From: Pluralibacter sp. UBA7423
Lineage (GTDB): Bacteria > Pseudomonadota > Gammaproteobacteria > Enterobacterales > Enterobacteriaceae
Length of the DNA: 64,000 nucleotides
Reading direction: 5' to 3'
Assembly: GCA_002470465.1 (NCBI GenBank)
Contig: DKMD01000019.1
Coordinates: forward strand, 62,001 to 126,000
In this document: positions 1 to 8,832 of the stretch, piece after piece
Position numbering within the stretch: the stretch's first letter is position 1
Layout: each line of letters begins with the position of its first letter
Notes under the pieces: generated by a model
Databases searched by the model: none
The model's input: only the letters and a program-made list of their open reading frames with translations
What the model was told of the DNA's origin: nothing
Program-made: the position numbers and the translations under genes

Positions 1-1230
1 GCCGGTCCAAACGCTTTCCAGCTCTTCATCCACGATGGTGCGAATCTGCGGCATATTGCCCAGACGCAGGCCTTTGGTGAACGGCAACGGCGGCTTGTTC
101 AGCATTTGACGAGTGGCGATATCCGCGCCCGGATTCTTGTCATAGAAGCCCTGCTGACGGGTCAGGTCATACGCCGCTTTGGTGATTGGCAGATAGCCGG
201 TTTTCTGGTGCCATTCGGCCGCAATTTCCGGCCTGGTCAGGAAATCGAGGAACTCCGCCACGCCCTTATAGGTCTCTTTGTCCTTGCCCTGCATCACCCA
301 CAGGCTCGCTCCGCCGATAATGGCGTTCTGCGGTGCGCCTTTGGCATCAGCGTCGTAAGGCATCATGCCCACGCCATAGTTGAATTTGGCGTATTGACGA
401 ATATCTGCCAGCGAGCCGGAAGAAGCGGTCGTTATGGCGCAGTCGCCGTTATAGAACTTCTCGGTGGATTCATCTTTACGCCCGAAGTAGCTGAAATCGC
501 CCTTCTTGTTCAGTGCTTCCAGCATGGCGATATGCTTTACCTGTTCCGGCTTGTTGAATTCCAGCACCGCATCGGTGCCATCGAAGCCGTTGTTTTGGGT
601 GGCGATCGGCAGGCCATTCCAGGCGCTGAAGTTTTCCAGCTGGATCCAACCCTGCCAGCCGCTGGCGTAGCCGCACTTCATTCCGGCTGCTTTCAGCTTC
701 GCGGTGTACGCCGCCAGATCCTGCCAGGTTTTCGGCGGCTGCTCTGGATCTAAACCGGCCTTTTTGAAGGCGTCTTTGTTGTAGTAGAGCACCGGCGTGG
801 AGCTGTTAAATGGCTGGCTCAGCAGGTGTCCGGTCTTAGAATCGGTGTAGTAACCGGAGACGGTCGGCACGAACTGCGACTCGTCAAACTTGATGCCCGC
901 ATCGGTAAAGACTTCGTAGACGGGCTTGATGGCTTTCGACGCCATCATGGTCGCCGTGCCAACTTCGTAAACCTGTAAAATAGCGGGGGCGTTGCCGGTG
1001 CGGAACGCAGCGATACCCGCCGCCAGGCTCTGCTCATAGTTGCCTTTGTAGACCGGCACAATTTTGTAATCAGGGTGCGCGTCGTTGAAACGCTGCGCCA
1101 GAGAATCAACTTCTTTCCCCAGTTCTCCCTCCATGGAATGCCAGAACGGAACGGTGGTGACAGCCATCGCCTGAGAGGCAAACGCCAGTCCCAGCGTGAC
1201 GGCTAAAGCGGTGTGTCGTAACGATGTCAT
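1..1230 (-). CDS. ugpB: sn-glycerol-3-phosphate ABC transporter periplasmic binding protein UgpB (3' end off window)
   Basis: Periplasmic substrate-binding protein that delivers glycerol-3-phosphate and glycerophosphodiesters to the UgpAEC importer, part of the phosphate-starvation response. The reading frame is open from the ATG at 1230 to base 1 (410 codons). It starts with a signal peptide ([20 protein letters not shown], then AMA before the mature [10 protein letters not shown]) and continues colinear with E. coli UgpB to the residues [10 protein letters not shown], so about 28 C-terminal residues lie outside the window. It is the first gene of the ugp operon, which continues leftwards. 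Four Pho-box half-sites lie about 75-115 bases upstream. The neighbour livF is transcribed in the same direction but is separated by a terminator. Identification is secure; only the 3' end is missing. Confidence 0.96.
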   Translation of the reverse strand, partial: MTSLRHTALAVTLGLAFASQAMAVTTVPFWHSMEGELGKEVDSLAQRFNDAHPDYKIVPVYKGNYEQSLAAGIAAFRTGNAPAILQVYEVGTATMMASKAIKPVYEVFTDAGIKFDESQFVPTVSGYYTDSKTGHLLSQPFNSSTPVLYYNKDAFKKAGLDPEQPPKTWQDLAAYTAKLKAAGMKCGYASGWQGWIQLENFSAWNGLPIATQNNGFDGTDAVLEFNKPEQVKHIAMLEALNKKGDFSYFGRKDESTEKFYNGDCAITTASSGSLADIRQYAKFNYGVGMMPYDADAKGAPQNAIIGGASLWVMQGKDKETYKGVAEFLDFLTRPEIAAEWHQKTGYLPITKAAYDLTRQQGFYDKNPGADIATRQMLNKPPLPFTKGLRLGNMPQIRTIVDEELESVWTG

Positions 1231-1305
1231 TCGGTTATCTCTCTTGTTGTGCCGGATGTGCGAAATCACGCGTTTTATGGTCGCGAGGTAACATGACATG
1301 CGCGA

Positions 1306-1345
1306 ATGACAGAAAAATAACTGTTTGTTTACAGCTAAGTGACAG
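1306..1345 (-). promoter_or_regulatory. Tandem Pho boxes upstream of ugpB
   Basis: Read on the minus strand, four 7-mers lie exactly 11 bases apart: CTGTCAC, CTGTAAA, CAGTTAT, CTGTCAT, each separated by an AT-rich 4-base spacer. This is the CTGTCAT-N4 repeat arrangement bound by PhoB dimers; four half-sites make two adjacent Pho boxes. The E. coli ugp operon is PhoB-activated, so the position fits. Spacing and repeats are read directly; PhoB binding is inferred. Confidence 0.85.
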
Positions 1346-1480
1346 CAAGGCGTCAGGGGGATGATGGTTGTGTGAAGGGGGTTGATGTACAAAAAGCCAG
1401 GTGGCGGGCTTCGCCTTACCCGGCCTGCTCGATCTGTTCCCTCGCCCCTTTGGGGATAGGGGAAAGAAAGACGGAGTGGC

Positions 1481-1562
1481 CTGATGCCCTCACCCCACCC
1501 CTCTCCCACAGGGAGAGGGTGCAAACATTAAAAACGGCAACCGAGGTTGCCGTTTTGCTTTT
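1481..1562. repeat. Intergenic palindrome plus terminator unit, copy 1
   Basis: The block contains the palindrome CCCTCTCCC/GGGAGAGGG with an ACA loop (1499-1519) followed by the livF terminator hairpin. A nearly identical block lies downstream of livJ at 7450-7530, differing by only a few substitutions and small indels. A related shorter palindrome (CGCCCC...GGGGATAGGGG) sits just to the left at about 1443-1463. Confidence 0.8.
1531..1556 (-). terminator. Terminator of livF
   Basis: A perfect 12-bp inverted repeat AAAACGGCAACC / GGTTGCCGTTTT with a 2-base centre. It begins 7 bases past the livF stop codon and is followed on the minus strand by TTAATG. T-rich flanks on both sides could make it bidirectional. 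The same stem sequence ends livJ and yhgN in this window. Confidence 0.85.
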
Positions 1563-1563
1563 A

Positions 1564-2277
1564 TTACCCGCCTAAATAGGCACTCCGTACTGCTTCGTTC
1601 GCCAGCAGCGCATCGCCGGTATCGGATAGCACCACGTGGCCGTTCTCCAGCACGTAGCCGCGATCGGCAAGCTTCAGCGCCTGGTTGGCGTTCTGCTCAA
1701 CGAGGAAGATAGTCATCCCTTCTTTACGCAGCTGTTCGATGGTGTCAAAAATCTGCTGAATGATGATTGGCGCAAGGCCCAGCGACGGCTCGTCCAGCAG
1801 CAGCAGACGCGGCTGGCTCATCAGCGCACGACCAATCGCCAGCATCTGCTGCTCGCCGCCGGACATCGTGCCCGCACGCTGAATACGGCGCTCCCACAGG
1901 CGTGGGAACAGTTCGTAGACCCACTTGATACGGTCCTGATACTGGCCGCGGTCGGCGAAGAAGCCCCCCATCGCCAGGTTCTCTTCCACGGTCATGCGCG
2001 AAAACACACGACGCCCTTCCGGCACGATCGCCACGGCTTCACGCATGATTTTTGCGGTCTGCCAGTCGGTAATATCTTTGCCATCAAAGGTCACGCGACC
2101 GCTGGTGGCGCGCGGATCGCCGCAAAGGGTGCCGAGCAGCGTCGTTTTGCCTGCGCCGTTGGCACCAATCAGGGTAACGATCTCGCCCTGATTGATATGC
2201 AGGCTGACTTCATGCAGCGCCTGAATTTTGCCGTAGTGGGCGCTGACTTTGTCAAAAGACAACATCACTTTTTCCAT
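1564..2277 (-). CDS. livF: Branched-chain amino acid ABC transporter ATPase LivF
   Basis: One of the two ATPases of the high-affinity leucine/isoleucine/valine importer at the inner membrane, working with LivG, the permeases LivH and LivM, and the binding proteins LivJ or LivK. Walker A is GANGAGKTT near residue 40, the ABC signature MSGGEQQ near residue 138, and Walker B LLLLDEP follows it. The start is placed at MEKVML (2277), giving 237 residues as in E. coli. An in-frame ATG 24 bases upstream (2301) would overlap livG and add residues absent from the family. One base separates it from the livG stop, so it is the last gene of livKHMGF, followed by a strong terminator. Confidence 0.97.
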   Translation of the reverse strand: MEKVMLSFDKVSAHYGKIQALHEVSLHINQGEIVTLIGANGAGKTTLLGTLCGDPRATSGRVTFDGKDITDWQTAKIMREAVAIVPEGRRVFSRMTVEENLAMGGFFADRGQYQDRIKWVYELFPRLWERRIQRAGTMSGGEQQMLAIGRALMSQPRLLLLDEPSLGLAPIIIQQIFDTIEQLRKEGMTIFLVEQNANQALKLADRGYVLENGHVVLSDTGDALLANEAVRSAYLGG

Positions 2278-2278
2278 T

Positions 2279-3046
2279 TTAAGCCTCGCCCAGATAAGCA
2301 CGTATTACGTCAGGGTTATTGCGGATCTCTTCCGGCGTGCCGTTCGCCAGCGGCGTGCCCTGATTCACCACGTAAATGCGATCGGAAATGCCCATCACCA
2401 GCTTCATGTCGTGTTCAATCAGCAGAATGGTGGTGTTGTGATGGCTGCGCAGCTCGGCAATCAGCTCATCCAGCTCTTTGGTTTCCTTCGGGTTCAGCCC
2501 CGCCGCCGGTTCATCCAGCATCAGAATTTCCGGCTGCGTCACCATGCAGCGCGCAATTTCCAGACGACGCTGGTCGCCGTAGGCCAGGTTGCTCGCCTGA
2601 CGGTTGGCGTGCGTGAGCAGACCAATACGCTCAAGCCAGGTGGCGGCCCTGTCCAGTGCTTCGCTCTGCGCACGACGAAACGCCGGGGTTTTCAGCAGAC
2701 CGGAGAACACGCCGGTTTTCAGCTGCTGATGCTGCGCCACCAGCAGGTTCTCAATTACCGTCATTTCGCGGAACAGGCGCACGTGCTGGAAGGTACGCAC
2801 CACGCCCATTTGCGCAATCTGCTGGCCCGGCAGGCCTTCCAGATGCTTATCGCGCAGCATGATGCTGCCGCCCGTCGGCTTATAAAAACCGGTGAGGCAG
2901 TTAAACACCGTCGTTTTGCCCGCGCCGTTCGGGCCAATCAGTGAGACGATTTCCTGCGGGTGCAGGTCGAGGTTGACGTTATTGACCGCCAGCAGGCCGC
3001 CAAAACGCATCATCAAACCGTTAACGGATAATAATGGCTGACTCAT
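2279..3046 (-). CDS. livG: Branched-chain amino acid ABC transporter ATPase LivG
   Basis: Second ATPase of the LIV-I/LS importer. At 255 residues it has the E. coli length and is nearly identical along its length. Walker [10 protein letters not shown] lies near residue 40, the signature region around [14 protein letters not shown] replaces the classic LSGGQ, as is usual in this subfamily, and Walker B is [10 protein letters not shown]. The C-terminal part contains the LivG/BraF-type extension ending YLGEA. It overlaps the end of livM by 4 bases (ATGA), indicating translational coupling in the livHMGF block. Confidence 0.97.
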   Translation of the reverse strand: MSQPLLSVNGLMMRFGGLLAVNNVNLDLHPQEIVSLIGPNGAGKTTVFNCLTGFYKPTGGSIMLRDKHLEGLPGQQIAQMGVVRTFQHVRLFREMTVIENLLVAQHQQLKTGVFSGLLKTPAFRRAQSEALDRAATWLERIGLLTHANRQASNLAYGDQRRLEIARCMVTQPEILMLDEPAAGLNPKETKELDELIAELRSHHNTTILLIEHDMKLVMGISDRIYVVNQGTPLANGTPEEIRNNPDVIRAYLGEA

Positions 3047-4320
3047 GCCTGCTCTCCTTTGGTCTGCCCGTTTTTCAGTTTCAGCTGTGGGCGGGTCATC
3101 GGCAGCAAGCCTTGTGGACGCCAGATCATCATCAGAACCATCAAACCACCCAGCATTAACATGCTGTATTCATTGAAATCACGCATCAGCTCGCGCGACA
3201 CCACCAGCAAAACGGCTGCCAGAATCACCGCGAACTGCGAGCCCATCCCGCCAAGCACCACAATCGCCAGCACAAACGCCGATTCGGCAAAAGTGAACGA
3301 CTCGGGGCTGACGAAGCCCTGGCGGGCGGCGAACAGCGTTCCCGCAAATCCGGCAAACGCGGCGCTGATGGTGAACGCCGTCAGCTTGATGCGCGTCGGA
3401 CTTAAACCCAGCGAGCGGCAGGCAATTTCATCTTCACGCAGTGCTTCCCAGGCGCGGCCCAACGGCATGCGCAGCAGGCGATTGATCACGAACAGCGTCA
3501 GCACCACCAGCAGCAGCGCCACCAGGTAGAGGAAAATCACGCGGTCGTTCGGGTCATACTTTACGTGGAAGAAATTGCTGAAGGTATCCCAACCGCCTTC
3601 ACGCGCGGTACGGCTGAACTCGAGGCCAAACAGCGTCGGTTTCGGAATCTGGCTGATGCCGTTCGGGCCACCGGTCACTTCGGTGTTGTTCAGCAGCAAA
3701 ATACGCACGATTTCACCGAAACCGAGGGTCACGATCGCCAGATAGTCACCGCGCAGACGCAGCACCGGGAAGCCAAGCAGGAAACCTGCCGCAGCCGATA
3801 CCAGGCCCGCCAGCGGCAGACAGGTCCAGAAGCCCAGCCCGTAATAGTGGTTCAGCAGCGCAAAGGTGTACGCACCGATGGCGTAGAAACCACCGTAGCC
3901 GAGCACCAGCAGGCCAGACAGACCGACAACGACGTTCAGACCGAGGCCAAGAATGATGTAGATCATCGTCAGGGTGGCGATGTCTACCGTCCCGCGGGAT
4001 ACCATAAACGGCCAGGCTACGGCAATCACCAGCAGCGCAATCAGGAACAGCTTCTGCTTAACGGTGGAACCGTCAATCGCCGGCAGGACAAACTTCGGCC
4101 CGGAAACGCTTTTCAGGCTCTTCTGGAAAATCGGGCGCAGCAGCTGGAAGAAGAAGACCACGGCGGTGCCAATAAAAATCCACTGCCAGCGGATATCGGC
4201 GGCGGTATCGACCACCAACTTTGTGCCGCTCAGCTCCAGCTGAACGCCCATAAAGACGCCCGCCAGCACGAAGAACATGGCGGCCGAGAGCAGCGCCATC
4301 GCAAAATGCATCGGTTTCAT
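3043..4320 (-). CDS. livM: Branched-chain amino acid ABC transporter permease LivM
   Basis: Inner-membrane permease pairing with LivH to form the transport channel. The 425 residues match the E. coli length. The first 100 residues include two hydrophobic helices as an N-terminal extension. From about residue 110 there is a multi-helix permease core, with the conserved EAA-like cytoplasmic loop around [18 protein letters not shown]. It overlaps livH and livG by 4 bases each, so the block is translationally coupled. There is nothing unusual in length or frame. Confidence 0.97.
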   Translation of the reverse strand: MKPMHFAMALLSAAMFFVLAGVFMGVQLELSGTKLVVDTAADIRWQWIFIGTAVVFFFQLLRPIFQKSLKSVSGPKFVLPAIDGSTVKQKLFLIALLVIAVAWPFMVSRGTVDIATLTMIYIILGLGLNVVVGLSGLLVLGYGGFYAIGAYTFALLNHYYGLGFWTCLPLAGLVSAAAGFLLGFPVLRLRGDYLAIVTLGFGEIVRILLLNNTEVTGGPNGISQIPKPTLFGLEFSRTAREGGWDTFSNFFHVKYDPNDRVIFLYLVALLLVVLTLFVINRLLRMPLGRAWEALREDEIACRSLGLSPTRIKLTAFTISAAFAGFAGTLFAARQGFVSPESFTFAESAFVLAIVVLGGMGSQFAVILAAVLLVVSRELMRDFNEYSMLMLGGLMVLMMIWRPQGLLPMTRPQLKLKNGQTKGEQA

Positions 4321-5243
4321 ACTTTCTCTACCTCCGGACGACCCAGGATCCCGGTCGGCATCACCAGCAGCACCACGATCAGCAGCGCGAACGACACCAC
4401 GTCTTTGTATTCGGTACTCAGGTAAGCGGAGGACAGCGCTTCGGCGACGCCCAGAATCAGGCCGCCAATCATCGCACCAGGAATGCTGCCGATACCGCCA
4501 AGAACCGCGGCGGTGAAGGCTTTCATCCCGGCCATAAAGCCGATGTACGGATTAATCACGCCATAGAACTGACCGAGCAGCACGCCCGCGACCGCCGCCA
4601 TTGCCGCACCGATAACAAACGTCAGGGCGATAACGCGGTCGGTGTTGATGCCGAGCAGGCTCGCCATTTTCAGATCTTCAGCACAGGCGCGGCACGCGCG
4701 GCCCATGCGGGAGTAGCGGATAAACAGCGTCAGCGCCAGCATCGCCACGAAGGTGACAATCCAGATAACCAGCTGCATGGTGGTAATAGAAGCCGAGAAG
4801 TTATCGCTCGCGCCCACAATCCACTGGCCGTTGAAGAGGCTCGGCAGTGCGATGTCGCGCGAACCTTCCGTCAGGCTGACGTAGTTTTGCAGGAAGATGG
4901 ACATCCCGATGGCGGAGATCAGAGCAATCAGGCGCTTGGAGCTGCGCACCGGGCGATAGGCTACCCGTTCGATGCTCCAGCCGTAGGCGCTGGCGATGAC
5001 AATCGCGCCCACGAACCCGGCGCCGACCAGCAGCCAGCTGGTGTCGATGCCCATCATCATTAAGGCGGCGATGATCATGAACGACACGTAGCTGCCAATC
5101 ATATACACCTCGCCATGGGCGAAGTTGATCATCCCGATAATGCCGTAAACCATGGTGTAGCCAATGGCAATCAGCGCGTAGGTGCTGCCCAGCGTGACGC
5201 CGTTGAACATCTGCTGGAGAAAATAAAGAAACTGCTCTGACAT
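4317..5243 (-). CDS. livH: Branched-chain amino acid ABC transporter permease LivH
   Basis: Permease partner of LivM. It has 308 residues, the same as E. coli LivH, with about eight hydrophobic segments and the conserved loop [19 protein letters not shown] near residue 190, which would contact the LivF/LivG ATPases. The start ATG at 5243 is preceded by an AAGGT motif. Its end overlaps livM by 4 bases. The gap to livK upstream is 184 bases and contains a repeat element, so expression from the livK promoter may be partly damped before reaching livHMGF. Confidence 0.97.
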   Translation of the reverse strand: MSEQFLYFLQQMFNGVTLGSTYALIAIGYTMVYGIIGMINFAHGEVYMIGSYVSFMIIAALMMMGIDTSWLLVGAGFVGAIVIASAYGWSIERVAYRPVRSSKRLIALISAIGMSIFLQNYVSLTEGSRDIALPSLFNGQWIVGASDNFSASITTMQLVIWIVTFVAMLALTLFIRYSRMGRACRACAEDLKMASLLGINTDRVIALTFVIGAAMAAVAGVLLGQFYGVINPYIGFMAGMKAFTAAVLGGIGSIPGAMIGGLILGVAEALSSAYLSTEYKDVVSFALLIVVLLVMPTGILGRPEVEKV

Positions 5244-5297
5244 AAGGTAACCTTTTCATATCCACCCGGCAGGTAATCGGGCGGAGGGATTAGCCGT

Positions 5298-5420
5298 TAT
5301 TCTTCAAGCCACAGATGCGTTGGCTGCGTGAGCTCACCCCAGTCACTTACTGTGGTAAGCTCCTGAGGACTCACTCTCTTGCCGCCTTTCTGCGACTCGA
5401 ATTATTTAGGCTAAACTCGT
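5298..5420. repeat. Intergenic repeat resembling the enterobacterial RSA-type element
   Basis: Between livK and livH lies a block running from CTTCAAGCC at about 5303 to GCGACTCGAATTATTTAGG at about 5412, with internal features CACCCCAGTCACTTACTG and AAGCTCCTGAGGACTCACTC. I recognise this word order as a repeat found in many Enterobacterales intergenic regions, often with one end near CTTCAAG. The exact class name is from memory. It lies within the liv operon, so it is transcribed. Confidence 0.6.
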
Positions 5421-5427
5421 CTTCTTC

Positions 5428-6537
5428 TTATTTAGCCACGGTGGACGAACCGTCCGCGTGCCACTGGAAGACACCAAACTCAAATCCCTTCAGATCGCCT
5501 TTCTCATCCCAGTTCAGCGGCCCAATCACGGTTTTTGCTCCGTGTTCTTTCAAATCTTTGATCAGCGCCAGTGGATCCTGGCTGCCGGTGCGGTCCATAG
5601 CGGTCGCCAGAGACTGCACGGCGGCATAGGTGATCCACACGTACGGGCCGCTCGGATCTTTCTTCTCGGCTTTCAGCGCATCGACGATGCCTTTGTTTGC
5701 CGGATCCTGGTCATAGCGTTTCGGCATTGTCACCAGCATGCCTTCACCCGCTGCGCCCGCGATGTTGGAGAGTGACGCATTACCCACGCCTTCCGGACCC
5801 ATAAACTGGGTTTTCAGGCCAACGGAACGAGCCTGACGCAGGATCTGCCCCATTTCCGGGTAGTAGCCGCCGTAGTAAACGAAGTCGATATTTTCTTTTT
5901 GCAGACGCGCCACCAGCGCGGAGAAGTCTTTCTCCCCGGCGGTAATGCCGTCGAAGAACACCACGTTGGCGCCTGCTTTCTTCAGGTTGTCCTGAACGGA
6001 GCGCGCCAGGCCTTCGCCGTACTGCTGTTTGTCATGGATGATAGCGATGCGCTGTGGCTTCACTTTATCGAGGATGTATTTCGCAGCAGTCGGCCCCTGG
6101 GAGGAGTCGAGGCCCGCGGTACGCATGATGTACTGGTAGCCGCGCTGGGTCAGCTCTGGGTTGGTTGCGCCCGGCGTGATCATCAGAATGCCTTCATCTT
6201 CGTAGATGTCAGAAGCAGGCTGCGTTGAGGAAGAGCAGAGGTGGCCGATCACGTATTTAATGCCGTTATTAACCACTTTGTTGGCAACCGCCACGGCCTG
6301 TTTTGGATCGCAGGCGTCGTCATATTCCACGGCAACCAGCTTGTCGCCTTTGATCCCACCTTTGGCGTTGATGTCCTTGATCGCCTGGCGCGCGCCGTTG
6401 AATTCCATGTCGCCCCACTGTGCGACCGGGCCGGACATCGCGCCAATCACCGCAACCTTAATGTCTTTTGCGAAAGCAGACTGCGTCATTGCCAACGCAA
6501 CCATTCCCGCAATCAATGTTTTTGCATTCCGTTTCAT
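5428..6537 (-). CDS. livK: Leucine-specific periplasmic binding protein LivK
   Basis: Periplasmic receptor that brings leucine to the LivHMGF transporter. After a Sec signal peptide ([18 protein letters not shown], cleavage after SAFA) the mature domain begins [13 protein letters not shown] and runs as a type I periplasmic fold. It keeps the paired cysteines around residues 76 and 101 (DDACDPK, GHLCSSS). Two ATGs are adjacent; the second (6537) gives 369 residues as in E. coli and sits 8 bases after the GGGG ribosome-binding motif, so I chose it over 6540. It is closely related to livJ at 7530-8627. It is first in livKHMGF and divergent from panM. Confidence 0.95.
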   Translation of the reverse strand: MKRNAKTLIAGMVALAMTQSAFAKDIKVAVIGAMSGPVAQWGDMEFNGARQAIKDINAKGGIKGDKLVAVEYDDACDPKQAVAVANKVVNNGIKYVIGHLCSSSTQPASDIYEDEGILMITPGATNPELTQRGYQYIMRTAGLDSSQGPTAAKYILDKVKPQRIAIIHDKQQYGEGLARSVQDNLKKAGANVVFFDGITAGEKDFSALVARLQKENIDFVYYGGYYPEMGQILRQARSVGLKTQFMGPEGVGNASLSNIAGAAGEGMLVTMPKRYDQDPANKGIVDALKAEKKDPSGPYVWITYAAVQSLATAMDRTGSQDPLALIKDLKEHGAKTVIGPLNWDEKGDLKGFEFGVFQWHADGSSTVAK

Positions 6538-6959
6538 CATTCAGTCCCCACTCGTGATGTAATTTGTATAAATTTTGTATTTTTCTGGTTAAAAAGCATT
6601 CTGTACTTTTATCGCACTTCGCTATTTTTGCCAGTCTCTTTAATGGTTTAGCGATGCTTTTTGCCATCAATCTGACTAAAATCTCTATTTTTCAGTCGAT
6701 TAAGCAAAGATAATATTCTGTATTTTGTCGGAGATAAACAAAAATAAGCGCGGTTTTTAGCATAAAATAAGGGTACAAAGAGCCGAATAAATCACTACCT
6801 TTCAGGGTAAAATCCTGCCTGTTTTTCGATCCCTGATGCATTGCTCTGCTACCGTTTGGCGATGAAAACGAATCCCCTGTCATTCAGCATGAAAATAGAA
6901 ATCGGTTGATCGAGAAATTCGATAAACTCAGGGCAAAATATTTTTAAGGATGGCTTCAC
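6538..6959. promoter_or_regulatory. AT-rich regulatory region between livK and panM
   Basis: A 422-base non-coding stretch between divergent genes, clearly richer in A and T than its surroundings, with many T- and A-tracts. It must carry the livK and panM promoters. In E. coli the liv promoters are Lrp-controlled and livK has a transcribed leader. I could not assign a specific Lrp site or leader peptide by eye. No convincing RNA gene or ORF was seen. AAGGA lies 9-10 bases before the panM ATG. Confidence 0.55.
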
Positions 6960-7343
6960 ATGAAACTGACGATCATCAGACTGACGGCACTCAGCGAACA
7001 GGACATTATCGATCTGGGTAAGATCTGGCCGGAGTACACCGCCGCGTCTTTGCAGATGGATGAGGAACACCGGATCTACGCCGCACGCTTTAACGAAAGG
7101 CTGCTGGGCGCGGTACGCGTCACGATGAAAGAAAATCAGGGCGCACTGGATTCCCTGCGCATTCGGGATATTACGCGCCGCCGTGGCGTTGGGCAGTATC
7201 TGATAGAAGAAGTGCTCCGGACAAACCCTGACATCAGCAGCTGGTGGATGGCGGACGTCGGCGTTGAAGACCGCAACGCGATGGCGGCTTTTATGCAGGC
7301 GATCGGCTTTACGGCCCGGGGAAATGGATGGGAAAAGCGGTAA
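6960..7343 (+). CDS. panM: Aspartate decarboxylase maturation/feedback factor PanM (PanZ)
   Basis: GNAT-fold protein that promotes autocleavage of the PanD zymogen to its pyruvoyl form and couples beta-alanine (pantothenate/CoA) synthesis to CoA level. It has 127 residues, like E. coli PanM. The acetyl-CoA-binding loop is visible as TRRRGVGQYLIEE near residues 72-84, and LDSLRIRDI precedes it. Alone on the plus strand between livK and livJ, it is in the same neighbourhood as in E. coli (there named yhhK). A REP element follows the stop codon within a few bases. Confidence 0.93.
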   Translation: MKLTIIRLTALSEQDIIDLGKIWPEYTAASLQMDEEHRIYAARFNERLLGAVRVTMKENQGALDSLRIRDITRRRGVGQYLIEEVLRTNPDISSWWMADVGVEDRNAMAAFMQAIGFTARGNGWEKR

Positions 7344-7346
7344 AAA

Positions 7347-7382
7347 ATGCCGGATGGCGCTGACGCTTATCCGGCCTACATG
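7347..7382. repeat. REP element after panM
   Basis: ATGCCGGATGGCGCTGACGC and the following CTTATCCGGCCTAC form the typical REP imperfect palindrome (GCCGGATGGCG...TTATCCGGC). It starts 4 bases after the panM stop codon, where it may stabilise the 3' end or aid termination. Confidence 0.85.
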
Positions 7383-7416
7383 TCCAGGGGGAATACCTAA
7401 TCAGCTCCGCCCGGTT

Positions 7417-7530
7417 CCCTCTCCCTGCGGGAGAGGGGTTCTGAGTTGTCTGATGCCCTCACCCCGGCCCTCTCCCACAGGGAGAGGGTGCAAACACTAA
7501 AACGGCAACCAGAGGTTGCCGTTTGCTGTT
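7417..7530. repeat. Double CCCTCTCCC palindrome plus terminator unit, copy 2
   Basis: Two palindromes occur in series: CCCTCTCCC/GGGAGAGGG with a TGC loop (about 7419-7439) and again with an ACA loop (about 7469-7489). The second is followed by the livJ terminator. The part from 7450 repeats the block at 1481-1562 downstream of livF almost exactly. Orientation relative to the liv gene is the same at both places. Confidence 0.8.
7498..7526 (-). terminator. Terminator of livJ
   Basis: An 11-bp perfect stem AAACGGCAACC / GGTTGCCGTTT with a 3-base loop (7500-7524), six bases past the livJ stop and followed by TAGTGTTTG on the minus strand. The stem matches the terminators of livF and yhgN. Confidence 0.85.
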
Positions 7531-8627
7531 TATTTCGCGTCGGTCGCGGTGCCGTTGGCATGCCAGGTAAACACGCCGAACTCAAAGCCCTTCAGGTCGC
7601 CTTTCTTATCCCAGGTCAGCGGCCCCATGACGGTGTCGACTTTATTCGCCTTCAGCCACTCGGCGATTTTCGCCGGATCGTCGCTCTGGTTCAGACCGGC
7701 AGACAGTGACTGCAGCGCCGCATAGGTGGTCCATACGAACGCACCGCTTGGATCCTGTTTCTTCGCCTTAATCGCATCCACAACAGGTTTGTTCGCCGGA
7801 ACCTGATCGTAGTTCTTCGGCTTGGTCACCAGCAGACCTTCGGCAGAATCACCCGCGATGTTAGACAACGATACGTTCGCCACGCCTTCCGGGCCCATGA
7901 ACTGGGTTTTCAGGCCTGCTGCACGAGACTGGCGCAGGATCTGACCCATTTCCGGGTGATAACCACCGTAGTAAACGAAATCGATGTTCTCTTTTTTCAG
8001 GCGCGCCACCAGCGTGGAGAAATCTTTCTCACCCGCGGTGATACCGTCAAAGAACACCACGTTGGCTTTGCCCTTCAGCGCATCCTGAACGGAGCGGGCC
8101 AGGCCTTCGCCGTACTGCTGTTTGTCATGAATAATCGCGATGCGCTTCGGCTTCACGGTATTCAGAATGTATTTCGCGGCGGTTGGGCCCTGGTCGGAGT
8201 CCAGACCGGTGGTGCGCAGGATCAGGTTGTAGCCGCGGGCGGTCAGCTCTGGCGCCGTCGCCGCCGGGGTGATCATCAGAATGCCTTCGTCTTCGTAGAT
8301 GTCAGACGCAGGCTGGGTGGAGGAGGAGCACAGGTGGCCGATCACGTATTTGATACCGTCGTTAACCACTTTGTTCGCTACCGCTACCGCCTGTTTCGGG
8401 TCGCAGGCATCGTCATATTTTACGATCTGGATTTTTTCGCCTTTGATGCCACCCTTAGCATTAATATCGGCGACGGCCTGTTCAGCCCCGGTGAATTCCT
8501 GATCGCCATACTGCGCTACCGGACCGGACATTGCGCCGACAACGGCCACTTTAATGTCGGCCTGTGCCATTGAGCTGAACGCCAGCGCAATACATCCTGC
8601 CAGTAATGCTTTACCCTTCATTTTCAT
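7530..8627 (-). CDS. livJ: Leucine/isoleucine/valine periplasmic binding protein LivJ
   Basis: Periplasmic receptor for all three branched-chain amino acids (LIV-I), sharing the LivHMGF transporter with LivK. It has a signal peptide ([20 protein letters not shown]), then mature [12 protein letters not shown] and a periplasmic-binding fold highly similar to LivK, with the DDACDPK and GHLCSSS cysteine loops. An ORF start at 8642 exists, but I place the start at 8627 ([13 protein letters not shown] 8 bases upstream), which matches the E. coli N terminus in length. The ATG at 8621, 6 bases after AGG, is nearly as good. It is monocistronic with its own terminator. In E. coli its other neighbour is rpoH, which is not here. 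Confidence 0.94.
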   Translation of the reverse strand: MKMKGKALLAGCIALAFSSMAQADIKVAVVGAMSGPVAQYGDQEFTGAEQAVADINAKGGIKGEKIQIVKYDDACDPKQAVAVANKVVNDGIKYVIGHLCSSSTQPASDIYEDEGILMITPAATAPELTARGYNLILRTTGLDSDQGPTAAKYILNTVKPKRIAIIHDKQQYGEGLARSVQDALKGKANVVFFDGITAGEKDFSTLVARLKKENIDFVYYGGYHPEMGQILRQSRAAGLKTQFMGPEGVANVSLSNIAGDSAEGLLVTKPKNYDQVPANKPVVDAIKAKKQDPSGAFVWTTYAALQSLSAGLNQSDDPAKIAEWLKANKVDTVMGPLTWDKKGDLKGFEFGVFTWHANGTATDAK

Positions 8628-8800
8628 CCTGAGATTCCCCATTGTTATGGTGAGTGCTTTTGTTGTGATGTTGTTATATAGCGCTTTATGTCAGTTTTCG
8701 GTCTGCTGTGCGCGCCATGGCAGCATACTCTGCTAAAAACATACCCGATTTTTTTGCTTTTGGAACCAGAAATTTGAGGGCTATGTAACAGATTCGTGAC

Positions 8801-8826
8801 AAAAAAAAGGCGCTCCGAAGAGCGCC
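8801..8826 (-). terminator. Terminator of the aminotransferase gene
   Basis: On the minus strand a GGCGCTC stem, TTCG tetraloop and GAGCGCC stem are followed directly by eight T residues: a textbook intrinsic terminator. It begins 6 bases after the stop codon at 8833. Confidence 0.93.
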
Positions 8827-8832
8827 GAGCCA

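Noticed and set aside
1636..2616. 326-codon plus-strand frame opposite livF and livG
   Set aside because: It lies wholly antisense to two secure genes, spans their junction, and its translation is rich in His, Arg and Gln with no domain. Typical shadow of GC-biased codons.
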